From Sporichthyaceae bacterium (GTDB lineage: Bacteria; Actinomycetota; Actinomycetes; Sporichthyales; Sporichthyaceae), in assembly GCA_036269075.1 (NCBI GenBank), contig DATASX010000119.1, positions 1 to 59,893 of the forward strand: DNA of 59,893 nt. Direction: 5' to 3'. The position numbers were made by a program, and so were the translations under genes. Positions 41,019 through 48,920 of the stretch are shown piece after piece (the first letter of the stretch is position 1; each line of letters opens with the position of its first letter). The notes under the pieces were generated by a model that was given only the letters and a program-made list of their open reading frames with translations, searched no databases and was not told the DNA's origin.

Positions 41019-41728
41019 GTGAACGACTCGGGCCGGTGCGGCCCACGGTGATGATCGGTTGCGCGGCGGCCGTCGCGTTGGCGCTGACCGGCCCGGTGGC
41101 AGGAGTTCTTTGGGCGTTGTGCCTGGGCGGCGTGGCGGTGCTGGTCCGGCGCGAGGTCGAACGCGTCCGCCGCGGCCGGGCCGGCCGGGAGCGGGCCACG
41201 GAGGTGGCCCGGTTCGCCGCCGAGATGGCCGCCGAACTGCGGGTGGGGGTTGCGCCGCGGCCGGCGCTGACCCGGGTGGCGGCGAGCCTGCCGGTCGGTG
41301 GGTGGGCCGATCCGGTGGCCGCAGCGGCGGGATCGGGAGGCGACGTGGCGCAGGCGTTGACCGCCGCGGGCGCGGCTGCCGGCCTCGGCAGCCTGCGCGA
41401 CCTGGCGGTGTGCTGGCGGTTGGCCGAGGGCACCGGCGCCGGGCTGGCGGCGGGGTTCGACGCCGTTGCCGCCGCGGCCGCCGAGCGGGAGATGTTGCGC
41501 GAGCGCCTGGCCGCCGAACTGGCGGGGGTCCGGGCCGGCGGTTGGGTGCTGAGTGGGCTGCCGTTGTTGGGGGTGCTGCTCGGGACCGCGGTCGGAGCCA
41601 GGCCGTTCGGTGTCCTGCTCGGGACCAGAGTCGGCGTCGGCTTGCTGGTCGTCGGATTGTTGCTCGACGCCGCCGGGGTGCTGTGGCTTCGTCGCATGAT
41701 CGCGGCGGCCGAGGCGGTTCTCCCGTGA
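41015..41728 (+). CDS. tadB: TadB-like type II/IV secretion membrane protein
   Basis: The 237-residue product has two N-terminal and two C-terminal membrane segments around a cytoplasmic F-domain (VARFAAEMAAELRVGVAPRPAL ... GTGAGLAAGFDAVAAAAAEREMLRERLAAELAGVRAGG). It forms the inner-membrane platform with TadC. Overlaps tadA by ATGA and tadC by GTGA. Confidence 0.9.
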   Translation: MSERLGPVRPTVMIGCAAAVALALTGPVAGVLWALCLGGVAVLVRREVERVRRGRAGRERATEVARFAAEMAAELRVGVAPRPALTRVAASLPVGGWADPVAAAAGSGGDVAQALTAAGAAAGLGSLRDLAVCWRLAEGTGAGLAAGFDAVAAAAAEREMLRERLAAELAGVRAGGWVLSGLPLLGVLLGTAVGARPFGVLLGTRVGVGLLVVGLLLDAAGVLWLRRMIAAAEAVLP

Positions 41729-42198
41729 CGCGGCTCCTGGGGCGGGGGCGGCTGGCGGCGCGCCGACGCATCGAGGCGGTGGCGGCCACCGAGCTGCTTG
41801 CGGCGTGCCTGGCCGCCGGGGCGAGCCCGGTGCGGGCGGCCGAGGCAGTGGCGGAGGTTCTCGACGGGCAGGCCGCGCAGGCACTGGCCGCCGCGGCCGG
41901 GGCACTGCGTCGCGGTGAGCCGCCGGAGCAGTGCTGGACCGGCCTGGCCGCGGTACCCGACCTCGCGGGTGTCGGCCGGATCCTGGCTCGGGCGTCGGTC
42001 TCGGGGACCCGGGCGGCGGCCGCCATGGGGGTGGAGGCGGCCGGGCTGCGGGCCCGCAGCCGGGCCGCGGCAGGCGCGGCGCTGGCGCGGGTCGGCGTCT
42101 GGTCGGTCGCGCCGCTGGCGCTGTGCTTCCTGCCCGCATTCGTGTGTCTCGGGGTCGTCCCGATCGCGCTCGGCCTCACCCCGGCGCTGCTGCGGTGA
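41725..42198 (+). CDS. tadC: TadC-like secretion membrane protein (short form)
   Basis: The 157-residue product (GTG 41725) has the F-domain half (ATELLAACLAAGASPVRAAEAVAEVL; ILARASVSGTRAAAAMGVEA) and two C-terminal membrane helices (SVAPLALCFLPAFVCLGVVPIALG). It is shorter than classical TadC but of the length usual for actinobacteria. Confidence 0.9.
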   Translation: MTRLLGRGRLAARRRIEAVAATELLAACLAAGASPVRAAEAVAEVLDGQAAQALAAAAGALRRGEPPEQCWTGLAAVPDLAGVGRILARASVSGTRAAAAMGVEAAGLRARSRAAAGAALARVGVWSVAPLALCFLPAFVCLGVVPIALGLTPALLR

Positions 42199-42269
42199 CC
42201 GGGCGGGCACTTCGGAAAGTTCGGCGGCGCCGAGAGGGTCTCGGCCCGGAAGCAGGGGGAGGACATCCG

Positions 42270-42458
42270 ATGAGGACGAAGTTGCTCCGGAGGGTGCTCG
42301 GGCGGGCGGTCGATCGCGGGATGAGCACCGTCGAGTACGCGTTGGGAACGTTGGCGGCCGCGGCGTTCGCGCTGGGCCTGATGAAGATCCTGACCAGTTC
42401 CCGGGTCGAGGCGTTGGTCAGCGGCGTGATCGAGCACGCCCTGAGCAAGCCGTTCTGA
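42270..42458 (+). CDS. Flp-type pilin (DUF4244 family)
   Basis: The 62-residue product (ATG 42270, GGGGGAGG upstream) has a basic leader and RGMSTVEYALGTLAAAAFALGLM, where the SxxEYA hydrophobic stretch is the pilin signature (processing expected before MSTVEY or nearby). It is the probable major subunit of the Tad pilus. Confidence 0.9.
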   Translation: MRTKLLRRVLGRAVDRGMSTVEYALGTLAAAAFALGLMKILTSSRVEALVSGVIEHALSKPF

Positions 42459-42459
42459 G

Positions 42460-42852
42460 GTGGCCGCCGGCAGGCGGGGGTCCCGGACTGCTCGGACGGC
42501 CGACCGCGGGGCAGTCACCGTGGAGCTCGCGTTGGCGCTGCCCGCCCTGGTCGTGGTCGCGTGGGTGGCGATCTGGGCGGTGGGACTCGCCGGGCTCCAG
42601 ATGTCCTGCATCGACGCCGCGCGGGCTGGGGCCCGGGCGGCGGCGCGCGGGGAGAGCCTCGAGCAGGTCACCGAGCTGGTCAGGTCGATCGGTCCGCCCG
42701 GTGCCCGGGTCCGGACCTCCTCGACCGGCGAACTCGTGACGGTGCGGGTCGTCGCATCCAGCCGCACCCAACTGCTCGGGCGGTTGGGTCCGCAGGCCGT
42801 CGGGTCGGCGGTCGCCCGGCGGGAGCCGATCCCGCCGGAGGCGCGGCGATGA
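42460..42852 (+). CDS. TadE-like pseudopilin
   Basis: The 130-residue product (GTG 42460, 1 bp after the pilin gene) has RGAVTVELALALPALVVVAWVAIW, the TadE/G membrane-Glu signature, and a conserved C-terminal extracytoplasmic beta segment. It is probably a minor pilin. ATGA couples it to the next gene. Confidence 0.9.
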   Translation: MAAGRRGSRTARTADRGAVTVELALALPALVVVAWVAIWAVGLAGLQMSCIDAARAGARAAARGESLEQVTELVRSIGPPGARVRTSSTGELVTVRVVASSRTQLLGRLGPQAVGSAVARREPIPPEARR

Positions 42853-43589
42853 GTCGCGACCGGGGCTCGGGCAGCATCCTGATCCTGATCGCGGCAGCGA
42901 TCGTCGCGGTCGCCGGCGCGTGCGCCATGACCACGGTGCGCTGTCTGACCATTCGGCACGAGGCGGCCGGTGCGGCCGACCTCGCGGCGCTGGCCGCCGC
43001 CGCGGGGCACGGCGACGGGTGCGCGAGCGCGGCCACGGTGGCTCGGGCCAACGGCACCCGCCTGGTGCGCTGCATCCTGGACCACACCGATCCGGCAGGC
43101 CCTGTCGCCGACATCGAGGTCGTCCGGTGGGTGCGAGTGAGCGGCACCACTCGCGCGGTCCGGGCGCGCTCGCGGGCCGGCCCAGCGGATGCCGCGGACG
43201 CTCAGGCCGGGGTGTCGCCCAGCAGCACGCTCAGCAGGCGAGCCCCGCCCACCTTGTCCAGCGGCCGATTCCCGTTGCCGCACTTGGGCGACTGCACACA
43301 GCTGGGGCAGCCGACCTCGCACGGGCAGTCAAGGATCAGGTCGCGGGTCGCCCGGAGCCAGTCGGCGGCCACCGCGTACCCACGCTCGGCGAAACCGGCT
43401 CCGCCCGGGTGCCCGTCGTGGACGAACACGGTCAACGTGCCGGTGTCGGGGTGCCGCGCGCTGGAGACCCCACCGATGTCCCACCGGTCGCAGCTCGCGA
43501 ACAACGGCAGCAGCCCGATCGAGGCGTGCTCGGCCGCGTGGGCCGCCCCGGCAAGGTCGCCCGCCGGAACGGCGCTGTCGGCGATCTGA
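42849..43589 (+). CDS. TadE-like protein of the helicase/secretion neighbourhood, with abnormal C-terminal read-through
   Basis: ATG 42849 opens a 246-codon frame. The first ~117 residues (RGSGSILILIAAAIVAVAGACA; EAAGAADLAALAAAAGHGDGC; CILDHTDPAG...VADIEVVRWVRVSGTTRAVRARSRAGP) match TIGR03816-type proteins, which end about there. Here no stop occurs and the frame runs 388 bp antisense into the helicase 3' end (stop 43587-43589). Either the stop was lost or a base error exists near 43190-43200. It is presumably a minor component of the Tad apparatus. Confidence 0.75.
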   Translation: MSRDRGSGSILILIAAAIVAVAGACAMTTVRCLTIRHEAAGAADLAALAAAAGHGDGCASAATVARANGTRLVRCILDHTDPAGPVADIEVVRWVRVSGTTRAVRARSRAGPADAADAQAGVSPSSTLSRRAPPTLSSGRFPLPHLGDCTQLGQPTSHGQSRIRSRVARSQSAATAYPRSAKPAPPGCPSWTNTVNVPVSGCRALETPPMSHRSQLANNGSSPIEACSAAWAAPARSPAGTALSAI

Positions 43590-45556
43590 CGCTCGCTCAG
43601 GGTCCACCAGACCGCGGTGGTCCGCAGCCGTTGCTCGGGCAGGTCGAGCGGCGTCTCGGCGAAGACCTGGCCGGTGCGCAGCCGCTTGCTCAGGTAGGAC
43701 ACGACCTGGGTGGTCACGTCCACGGTCCCGAAGTGGATCCGCGCTTGACCCGAGGGGCTGCTCTGCCGGACGTCGACGATCCCGATGTCGGCGATCTGCC
43801 GGGCCATCGTGGTGTGGTCGGGGTCGGCCCGCTCGAGCAAGGCCACGCCGTCCTCGAGGTCGAGGTGGTGCACCAGGTAGGTCCGACCCTGGTGCAGGTG
43901 CACCGCTCCGGGGTGGACGTGGGTGTGCGCCCGGGCCCCGTCGACGCTGCCCAGCACCCGCCCGGTGTGCAGCTCGACGAGGCGCACCTCGGGCCCGCCG
44001 CCGCCCCGGATGTCGCCGGGCAGCACGCTGGGGTCGCGCCGGGTCCAGTGCCAGCCGGTGCTACGCCGTCGCAGCAACCCGGCGCCGGTCAGTTCGTCCA
44101 GCAGGGGCTGCGCAGCGGGGCCGAACAGCTCCAGGTCGGCGTCGGTCAGCGGGGCCTCGGCCGCGGCCGCGCACAGGTGCGGGCCGAGCACGTACGGGTT
44201 GGCCGGGTCGATGACCGCGGCCTCCGGCGGGCAGTCGAACAGTGCCTCCGGGTGGTGGACGACGTAGTTGTCCAGCGGGTCGTCGCGGGCGATGAGCACG
44301 GCCAGCGCGTCGGCGCCGGCCCGCCCGGCCCGGCCCGCCTGCTGCCACATCGCCGCGCGGCTCCCCGGATACCCGGCCATGACCACCGCGTCCAGGCCCG
44401 CGACGTCGATGCCGAGTTCCAATGCGCTGGTGGTCGCCAACCCGCGCAGCGCGCCGGTCCGCAGGGCCGCCTCCAGCAGCCGACGCTCCTCCGGCAGGTA
44501 GCCGCCGCGGTAGGCGGCCACGGTCTCGCGCAGGTGCGGGGCGCACTGGGCCAGCGCCTCCCGCGCGATCAACGAGACCGTCTCGGCCCCGCGTCGGGAC
44601 CGGACGAACGCCAACGCCTGGGACCCGCCCAGGACCAGGTCGGTGAGCAGATCCGCGGCCTCGGCCACGGCGGTCCGCCGCCGGCGTGGGTGCTCGTCGT
44701 CTCCGCCGGCCGCCGGGTCCCAGAGCAGCATCGTGGTCGCGGCGCGCGGGGAGGCGTCGTCGGTGACCGCGGCCGTGGGCAGCCCGGTGAGCCGCTGCGC
44801 CGTGCCCGCCGGGTCGCCGACGGTCGCCGAGGTCAGCACGAACGTCGGGTCACACCCGTGGGCCCGGCACAGCCGCCGCAGCCGCCGCAGCACGTGGGCC
44901 ACGTGGGAGCCGAACACGCCGCGGTAGGTGTGGCACTCGTCGATCACGACCAGCCGCAGGCTGCCCAGGAACCGGTCCCACCGGTTGTGCGCCGGCAGCA
45001 GGGAGCGGTTGAGCATGTCCGGGTTGGTCAGCACGTAGTTGGCGTACCGCCGGATCCAGTCGCGTTCCGGGTGCGGGGTGTCGCCGTCGAACAGCGCCGG
45101 CCGCAGCCACTGTCCGCCTCGCCCGAGACGCACCAGCGAGTCCAATTGGTCGCCGGCCAACGCCTTGGTCGGTGCCAGGTACAGGACAGTGCCGCACCGG
45201 TTGGCCCGGGTCCGCCGCCGGTCGTCCTCCCACAGGGCGCTCAGGCCGGGCATCAGGTAGGCCAACGACTTGCCCGACGCCGTCCCGGTGGACAGCACCA
45301 CGCTGGCCCCGCCGCGGACCAGCTCGGCGGCCTGCACCTGGTGCTCCCACGGTCGCGTGATCCCGCGGCCGGCCCACAGCTCGACCAGCTCGGCGGGCAC
45401 CCAGGCCGGCCAGGCCACCGTGCGGCCGGGCCGGGCGGGCAGGTGCCGGACGTGGGTGACGCGGTCGGAGCGGGCTGCCAGCACCGCGGCCGGCCCGACT
45501 GACGGGACGGCGCCGACGGTCGACTCGGTCGCCGCGGCGGCAGTGCGAATTGCCAC
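43202..45556 (-). CDS. DECH-box DNA/RNA helicase with DUF1998 domain
   Basis: The 784-residue product (GTG 45556; start uncertain) has motif I STGTASGKSLAY, motif II VVIDECHTYRG (DECH), motif III SATVGDP, and C-terminal helicase motifs (LATTSALELGIDVAG, QQAGRAGRAG). The C-terminal DUF1998 region has a Cys cluster (CPCEVGCPSCVQSPKCGN). It matches the TIGR03817 helicase typical beside the tad cluster (Rv3649 position). It probably unwinds DNA in repair; the Cys cluster may hold Zn. Confidence 0.93.
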   Translation of the reverse strand: MAIRTAAAATESTVGAVPSVGPAAVLAARSDRVTHVRHLPARPGRTVAWPAWVPAELVELWAGRGITRPWEHQVQAAELVRGGASVVLSTGTASGKSLAYLMPGLSALWEDDRRRTRANRCGTVLYLAPTKALAGDQLDSLVRLGRGGQWLRPALFDGDTPHPERDWIRRYANYVLTNPDMLNRSLLPAHNRWDRFLGSLRLVVIDECHTYRGVFGSHVAHVLRRLRRLCRAHGCDPTFVLTSATVGDPAGTAQRLTGLPTAAVTDDASPRAATTMLLWDPAAGGDDEHPRRRRTAVAEAADLLTDLVLGGSQALAFVRSRRGAETVSLIAREALAQCAPHLRETVAAYRGGYLPEERRLLEAALRTGALRGLATTSALELGIDVAGLDAVVMAGYPGSRAAMWQQAGRAGRAGADALAVLIARDDPLDNYVVHHPEALFDCPPEAAVIDPANPYVLGPHLCAAAAEAPLTDADLELFGPAAQPLLDELTGAGLLRRRSTGWHWTRRDPSVLPGDIRGGGGPEVRLVELHTGRVLGSVDGARAHTHVHPGAVHLHQGRTYLVHHLDLEDGVALLERADPDHTTMARQIADIGIVDVRQSSPSGQARIHFGTVDVTTQVVSYLSKRLRTGQVFAETPLDLPEQRLRTTAVWWTLSERQIADSAVPAGDLAGAAHAAEHASIGLLPLFASCDRWDIGGVSSARHPDTGTLTVFVHDGHPGGAGFAERGYAVAADWLRATRDLILDCPCEVGCPSCVQSPKCGNGNRPLDKVGGARLLSVLLGDTPA

Positions 45557-45808
45557 GGCAGGAGTCTGACTTGTCGCACCGACAATCGCGACCGGCTCGC
45601 CCGCCGACCGTTCGATGACTACCGGTCGGCGTCGGGACGGCACGTTCGGTCGAGGCCGACCCGCGACAGATGATTCAATGCCCGCAGCGCCGCTGGGTGG
45701 CCCTGAGCTGTCCAGCGGGAAATCTGCAGTTCGCAATTCCCTGCGGCCGCTGCGGCCCGCGGCCGGAACCGGTCTGCGGTCGACCGGGGGACAGCGTGGA
45801 GGTCCGTC

Positions 45809-46150
45809 GTGGAACTGTCCCTGGATACCCGGGCCGAAGGCGACTTCACCGTCGTCGAGGTCGGTGGCGAGATCGACGTCTACACGGCGCCCAAGTTGCG
45901 GGAGTGCCTGGTCGAGCTGGTCAACTCCGGCAAGCACAACCTGATCGTCGACATGGAGAAGGTCGAGTTCCTCGACTCCACCGGCCTCGGCGTGCTGGTC
46001 GGCGGGCTGAAACGGGTTCGGGCCCACGACGGCAAGCTGTTGCTGGTCTGTACCCAGGAGCGCATCCTCAAGATCTTCCGCATCACCGGCCTCACCAAGG
46101 TGTTCCCGATCCACGACTCCGTGGCCGAAGCAGTGGGTGCGACCGGCTGA
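45809..46150 (+). CDS. bldG: STAS anti-anti-sigma factor, BldG-like
   Basis: The 113-residue product (GTG 45809, GGAGG 7 bp upstream) has the STAS fold and the phosphorylation site [18 protein letters not shown] (conserved Ser). It matches BldG, which relieves anti-sigma binding to control stress and developmental sigma factors. It is in the syntenic place of streptomycete bldG, though the following anti-sigma gene is absent. Confidence 0.92.
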   Translation: MELSLDTRAEGDFTVVEVGGEIDVYTAPKLRECLVELVNSGKHNLIVDMEKVEFLDSTGLGVLVGGLKRVRAHDGKLLLVCTQERILKIFRITGLTKVFPIHDSVAEAVGATG

Positions 46151-46316
46151 CGTCCGGGCCGATGATCGGTGGCGTGTCGCGGCGTGCGTAGACTCCGCAA
46201 GCGCTCGAGCGTGTGACAGCCTCGCGTTGCTGAACAGTGCCCGCGCGGCTGGAGCCGCGGCGGGTCCCCCCGGGCTCACGATTGCTCCGGGTACGCCTGG
46301 AACCTGAGGAGGACTG

Positions 46317-48701
46317 ATGTCCGGGATCACCCTCGCCGCTGCAGCGGGCAGTGGCAAGGTCTCCTTGCACGGGCAAAACCTGGCCATTGTCGTGGCGGTG
46401 GCCGGTGTGGCTGTCTTCGCGCTTCTGGTGGCGGCGTACCTGGTCAAGGAGGTCCTACGGGCCGACGAGGGCACCGAGAAGATGAAGGAGATCGCGACGG
46501 CGATCCAGGAAGGCGCCTCGGCGTACCTGACCCGGCAGTTCAAGACCCTCGCCGTGTTCGCGGCCCTGGCCTTCTTCGTGCTGTTCGCCTTGCCTGCGGA
46601 CTCCTCGAAGGAACGCATCGGGCGCTCGATCTTCTTCGTGGTCGGCGCGGTCTTCTCCGCGATCACCGGCTACGTGGGCATGTGGCTGGCCGTGCGCGCA
46701 AATGTGCGTGTCGCCGCGGCCGCCCGGGCCGGCAAGAGCGGCGAACAGCCGGCCACCCGGATCGCGTTCCGCACCGGTGGTGTAGCCGGCATGTTCACCG
46801 TCGGTCTCGGTCTGCTCGGTGCCTCCGTCGTGGTCCTCATCTACAAGGACGAGGCGCCGAAGGTGTTGGAGGGCTTCGGCTTCGGCGCGGCCCTGCTGGC
46901 AATGTTCATGCGTGTCGGCGGCGGCATCTTCACCAAGGCCGCCGACGTCGGCGCCGACCTCGTCGGCAAGGTCGAGCAGGGCATCCCCGAGGACGACCCG
47001 CGCAACGCCGCCACGATCGCGGACAACGTGGGCGACAACGTCGGCGACTGTGCCGGTATGGCCGCGGACCTGTTCGAGTCCTACGCGGTGACCCTGGTCG
47101 CCGCCCTGATCCTCGGTGTCGCGGCCTTCGGCAACGACGGCCTCGTGTTCCCGCTGATCGTGCCGATGCTCGGTGTGCTCACCGCGATCGTCGGCATCTT
47201 CGCGGTGTCCCCGCGCCCGAACGACCGCAGCGGCATGACCGCCATCAACCGCGGCTTCTTCATCTCCGCGGTCACGTCCGCGATTCTCTGCGGCGTCGCC
47301 GCTTTCGCGTTCCTGCCCGCGCACTACGAGGGCCTGAAGAACGTCTCGCAGACCGCGGGCATGGTGGTCGGCGGGCAGTTCACCGTCTCCGGCGACCCGC
47401 GGATGTTCGCGTTGGTCGCGGTGCTGATCGGCATCGTGCTCGCGGCCGCCATCCAGCAGTTGACCGGCTACTTCACCGAGACCAACCGCAGGCCGGTCAT
47501 CGACGTCGGCCGCACCTCGCTCACCGGCCCGGCCACCGTGATCCTGGCCGGCATCTCGGTCGGTCTGGAGTCAGCGGTGTACTCGGCCGTGCTGATCGCG
47601 CTGGCCGTGTACGCGGCCTACCTGCTCGGCAGCGGCGTGCTGATCCTGGCCCTGTTCGCGGTCGCGCTGGCCGGTACCGGCCTGTTGACCACGGTCGGCG
47701 TCATCGTCGCCATGGACACCTTCGGCCCGGTCTCGGACAACGCCCAGGGCGTGGCCGAGATGTCCGGCGACGTGCACGGCGACGGCGCGCTGGTGCTGAC
47801 CAAGCTCGACGCCGTCGGCAACACCACCAAGGCCATCACCAAGGGCATCGCGATCGCCACGGCCGTGCTCGCGGCGACCGCGCTGTTCGGCTCATACCAG
47901 GACGCGGTCGGCAACGCGATCGACCAGACCGGCGTGAACCTGTCCGAGAAGAGCCTGCGGATCCGGCAGTCGCTGGCGGTGTTCGAGATCATCAACCCGA
48001 ACATCCTGGTCGGGCTCATCCTCGGCGCCGCCGTCGTGTTCCTGTTCTCCGGTCTCGCGATCAACGCGGTCGCCCGGGCGGCCGGCGCGATCGTGTTCGA
48101 GGTCCGCCGCCAGTTCCGGGAGATTCCCGGGATCATGGACGGCACTGGCAAGCCGGAGTACGGCAAGGTCGTCGACATCTGCACCAAGGACTCGCTGCGT
48201 GAGTTGGCCACACCAGGGCTGCTGGCGGTGATGGCCCCGATAGCCGTCGGCTTCGGCCTGGGTACCGCCCCGCTGGCCGGATTCCTCGGCGGCGCGATCG
48301 GGGCGGGCGTCCTGATGGCGGTGTTCCTGGCCAACTCCGGTGGTGCCTGGGACAACGCCAAGAAGCTCGTCGAGGACGGTAACCACGGCGGCAAGGGCTC
48401 CCCGGCTCACGAGGCCACGATCATCGGTGACACTGTCGGCGACCCGTTCAAGGACACCGCAGGCCCGGCGATCAACCCGCTGATCAAGGTGATGAACCTG
48501 GTGTCGCTGCTGATCGCCCCCGCGGTCGTGAAACTGACAGTCGGTCACGACGAGAACACCGGGGAGCGAGCGGGCATCGCGATCGCCGCGGCGCTGATCA
48601 TCGTCGCCGCCGTGATCAACTCCAAGCGCAAGGACATCGCGGTCGGAGACAGCCCCGCGCCCGAGGCCGCCAAGGCGGACGCGGCCCACTCGACGACGTA
48701 G
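46317..48701 (+). CDS. hppA: Membrane proton-translocating pyrophosphatase, K+-independent type
   Basis: The 794-residue product (ATG 46317, GAGGAGG upstream) has about 16 membrane helices and the pyrophosphate site GADLVGKVEQGIPEDDPRN and DNVGDNVGDCAGMAADLFESY. The GNTTKA segment has Lys at the position that marks K+-independent H+-pumping enzymes (K+-dependent ones have Ala). It pumps protons using pyrophosphate. A strong hairpin follows at 48717-48745. Confidence 0.96.
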   Translation: MSGITLAAAAGSGKVSLHGQNLAIVVAVAGVAVFALLVAAYLVKEVLRADEGTEKMKEIATAIQEGASAYLTRQFKTLAVFAALAFFVLFALPADSSKERIGRSIFFVVGAVFSAITGYVGMWLAVRANVRVAAAARAGKSGEQPATRIAFRTGGVAGMFTVGLGLLGASVVVLIYKDEAPKVLEGFGFGAALLAMFMRVGGGIFTKAADVGADLVGKVEQGIPEDDPRNAATIADNVGDNVGDCAGMAADLFESYAVTLVAALILGVAAFGNDGLVFPLIVPMLGVLTAIVGIFAVSPRPNDRSGMTAINRGFFISAVTSAILCGVAAFAFLPAHYEGLKNVSQTAGMVVGGQFTVSGDPRMFALVAVLIGIVLAAAIQQLTGYFTETNRRPVIDVGRTSLTGPATVILAGISVGLESAVYSAVLIALAVYAAYLLGSGVLILALFAVALAGTGLLTTVGVIVAMDTFGPVSDNAQGVAEMSGDVHGDGALVLTKLDAVGNTTKAITKGIAIATAVLAATALFGSYQDAVGNAIDQTGVNLSEKSLRIRQSLAVFEIINPNILVGLILGAAVVFLFSGLAINAVARAAGAIVFEVRRQFREIPGIMDGTGKPEYGKVVDICTKDSLRELATPGLLAVMAPIAVGFGLGTAPLAGFLGGAIGAGVLMAVFLANSGGAWDNAKKLVEDGNHGGKGSPAHEATIIGDTVGDPFKDTAGPAINPLIKVMNLVSLLIAPAVVKLTVGHDENTGERAGIAIAAALIIVAAVINSKRKDIAVGDSPAPEAAKADAAHSTT

Positions 48702-48716
48702 TCGCACACCGGTGTT

Positions 48717-48745
48717 CCGGGGCGGGCCGTACCGGCCCGCCCCGG
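48717..48745 (+). terminator. Terminator hairpin after hppA
   Basis: A perfect 12-bp GC stem (CCGGGGCGGGCC and complement) with a 5-nt loop begins 15 bp after the hppA stop. Confidence 0.75.
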
Positions 48746-48920
48746 GCACCGGGATTGCGTGGATCCTCCGGGCAGGTACTCTCCCCCAGGGGTGCGGTCG
48801 AACCGGACACCGGGACGCCGCGGGAGCGGGAAGAGCAGTCGAGCAGCACAACCGGGAGATCGCGCGTGGCCGGACGGTACGTATCTTCGCCGGGTACGCC
48901 CGGAAGCAGGCAGTCCGGCG

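Noticed and set aside
39429-43322. 1297-codon minus-strand open frame over the tad cluster
   Set aside because: Low-complexity Pro/Arg/Ala translation opposite the well-supported ssd/tadA/tadB/tadC genes.
48759-48920. N-terminal extension of topoisomerase I
   Set aside because: The added residues are Arg/Gly/Ser-rich and unlike TopA; the region overlaps the end of the hppA terminator.
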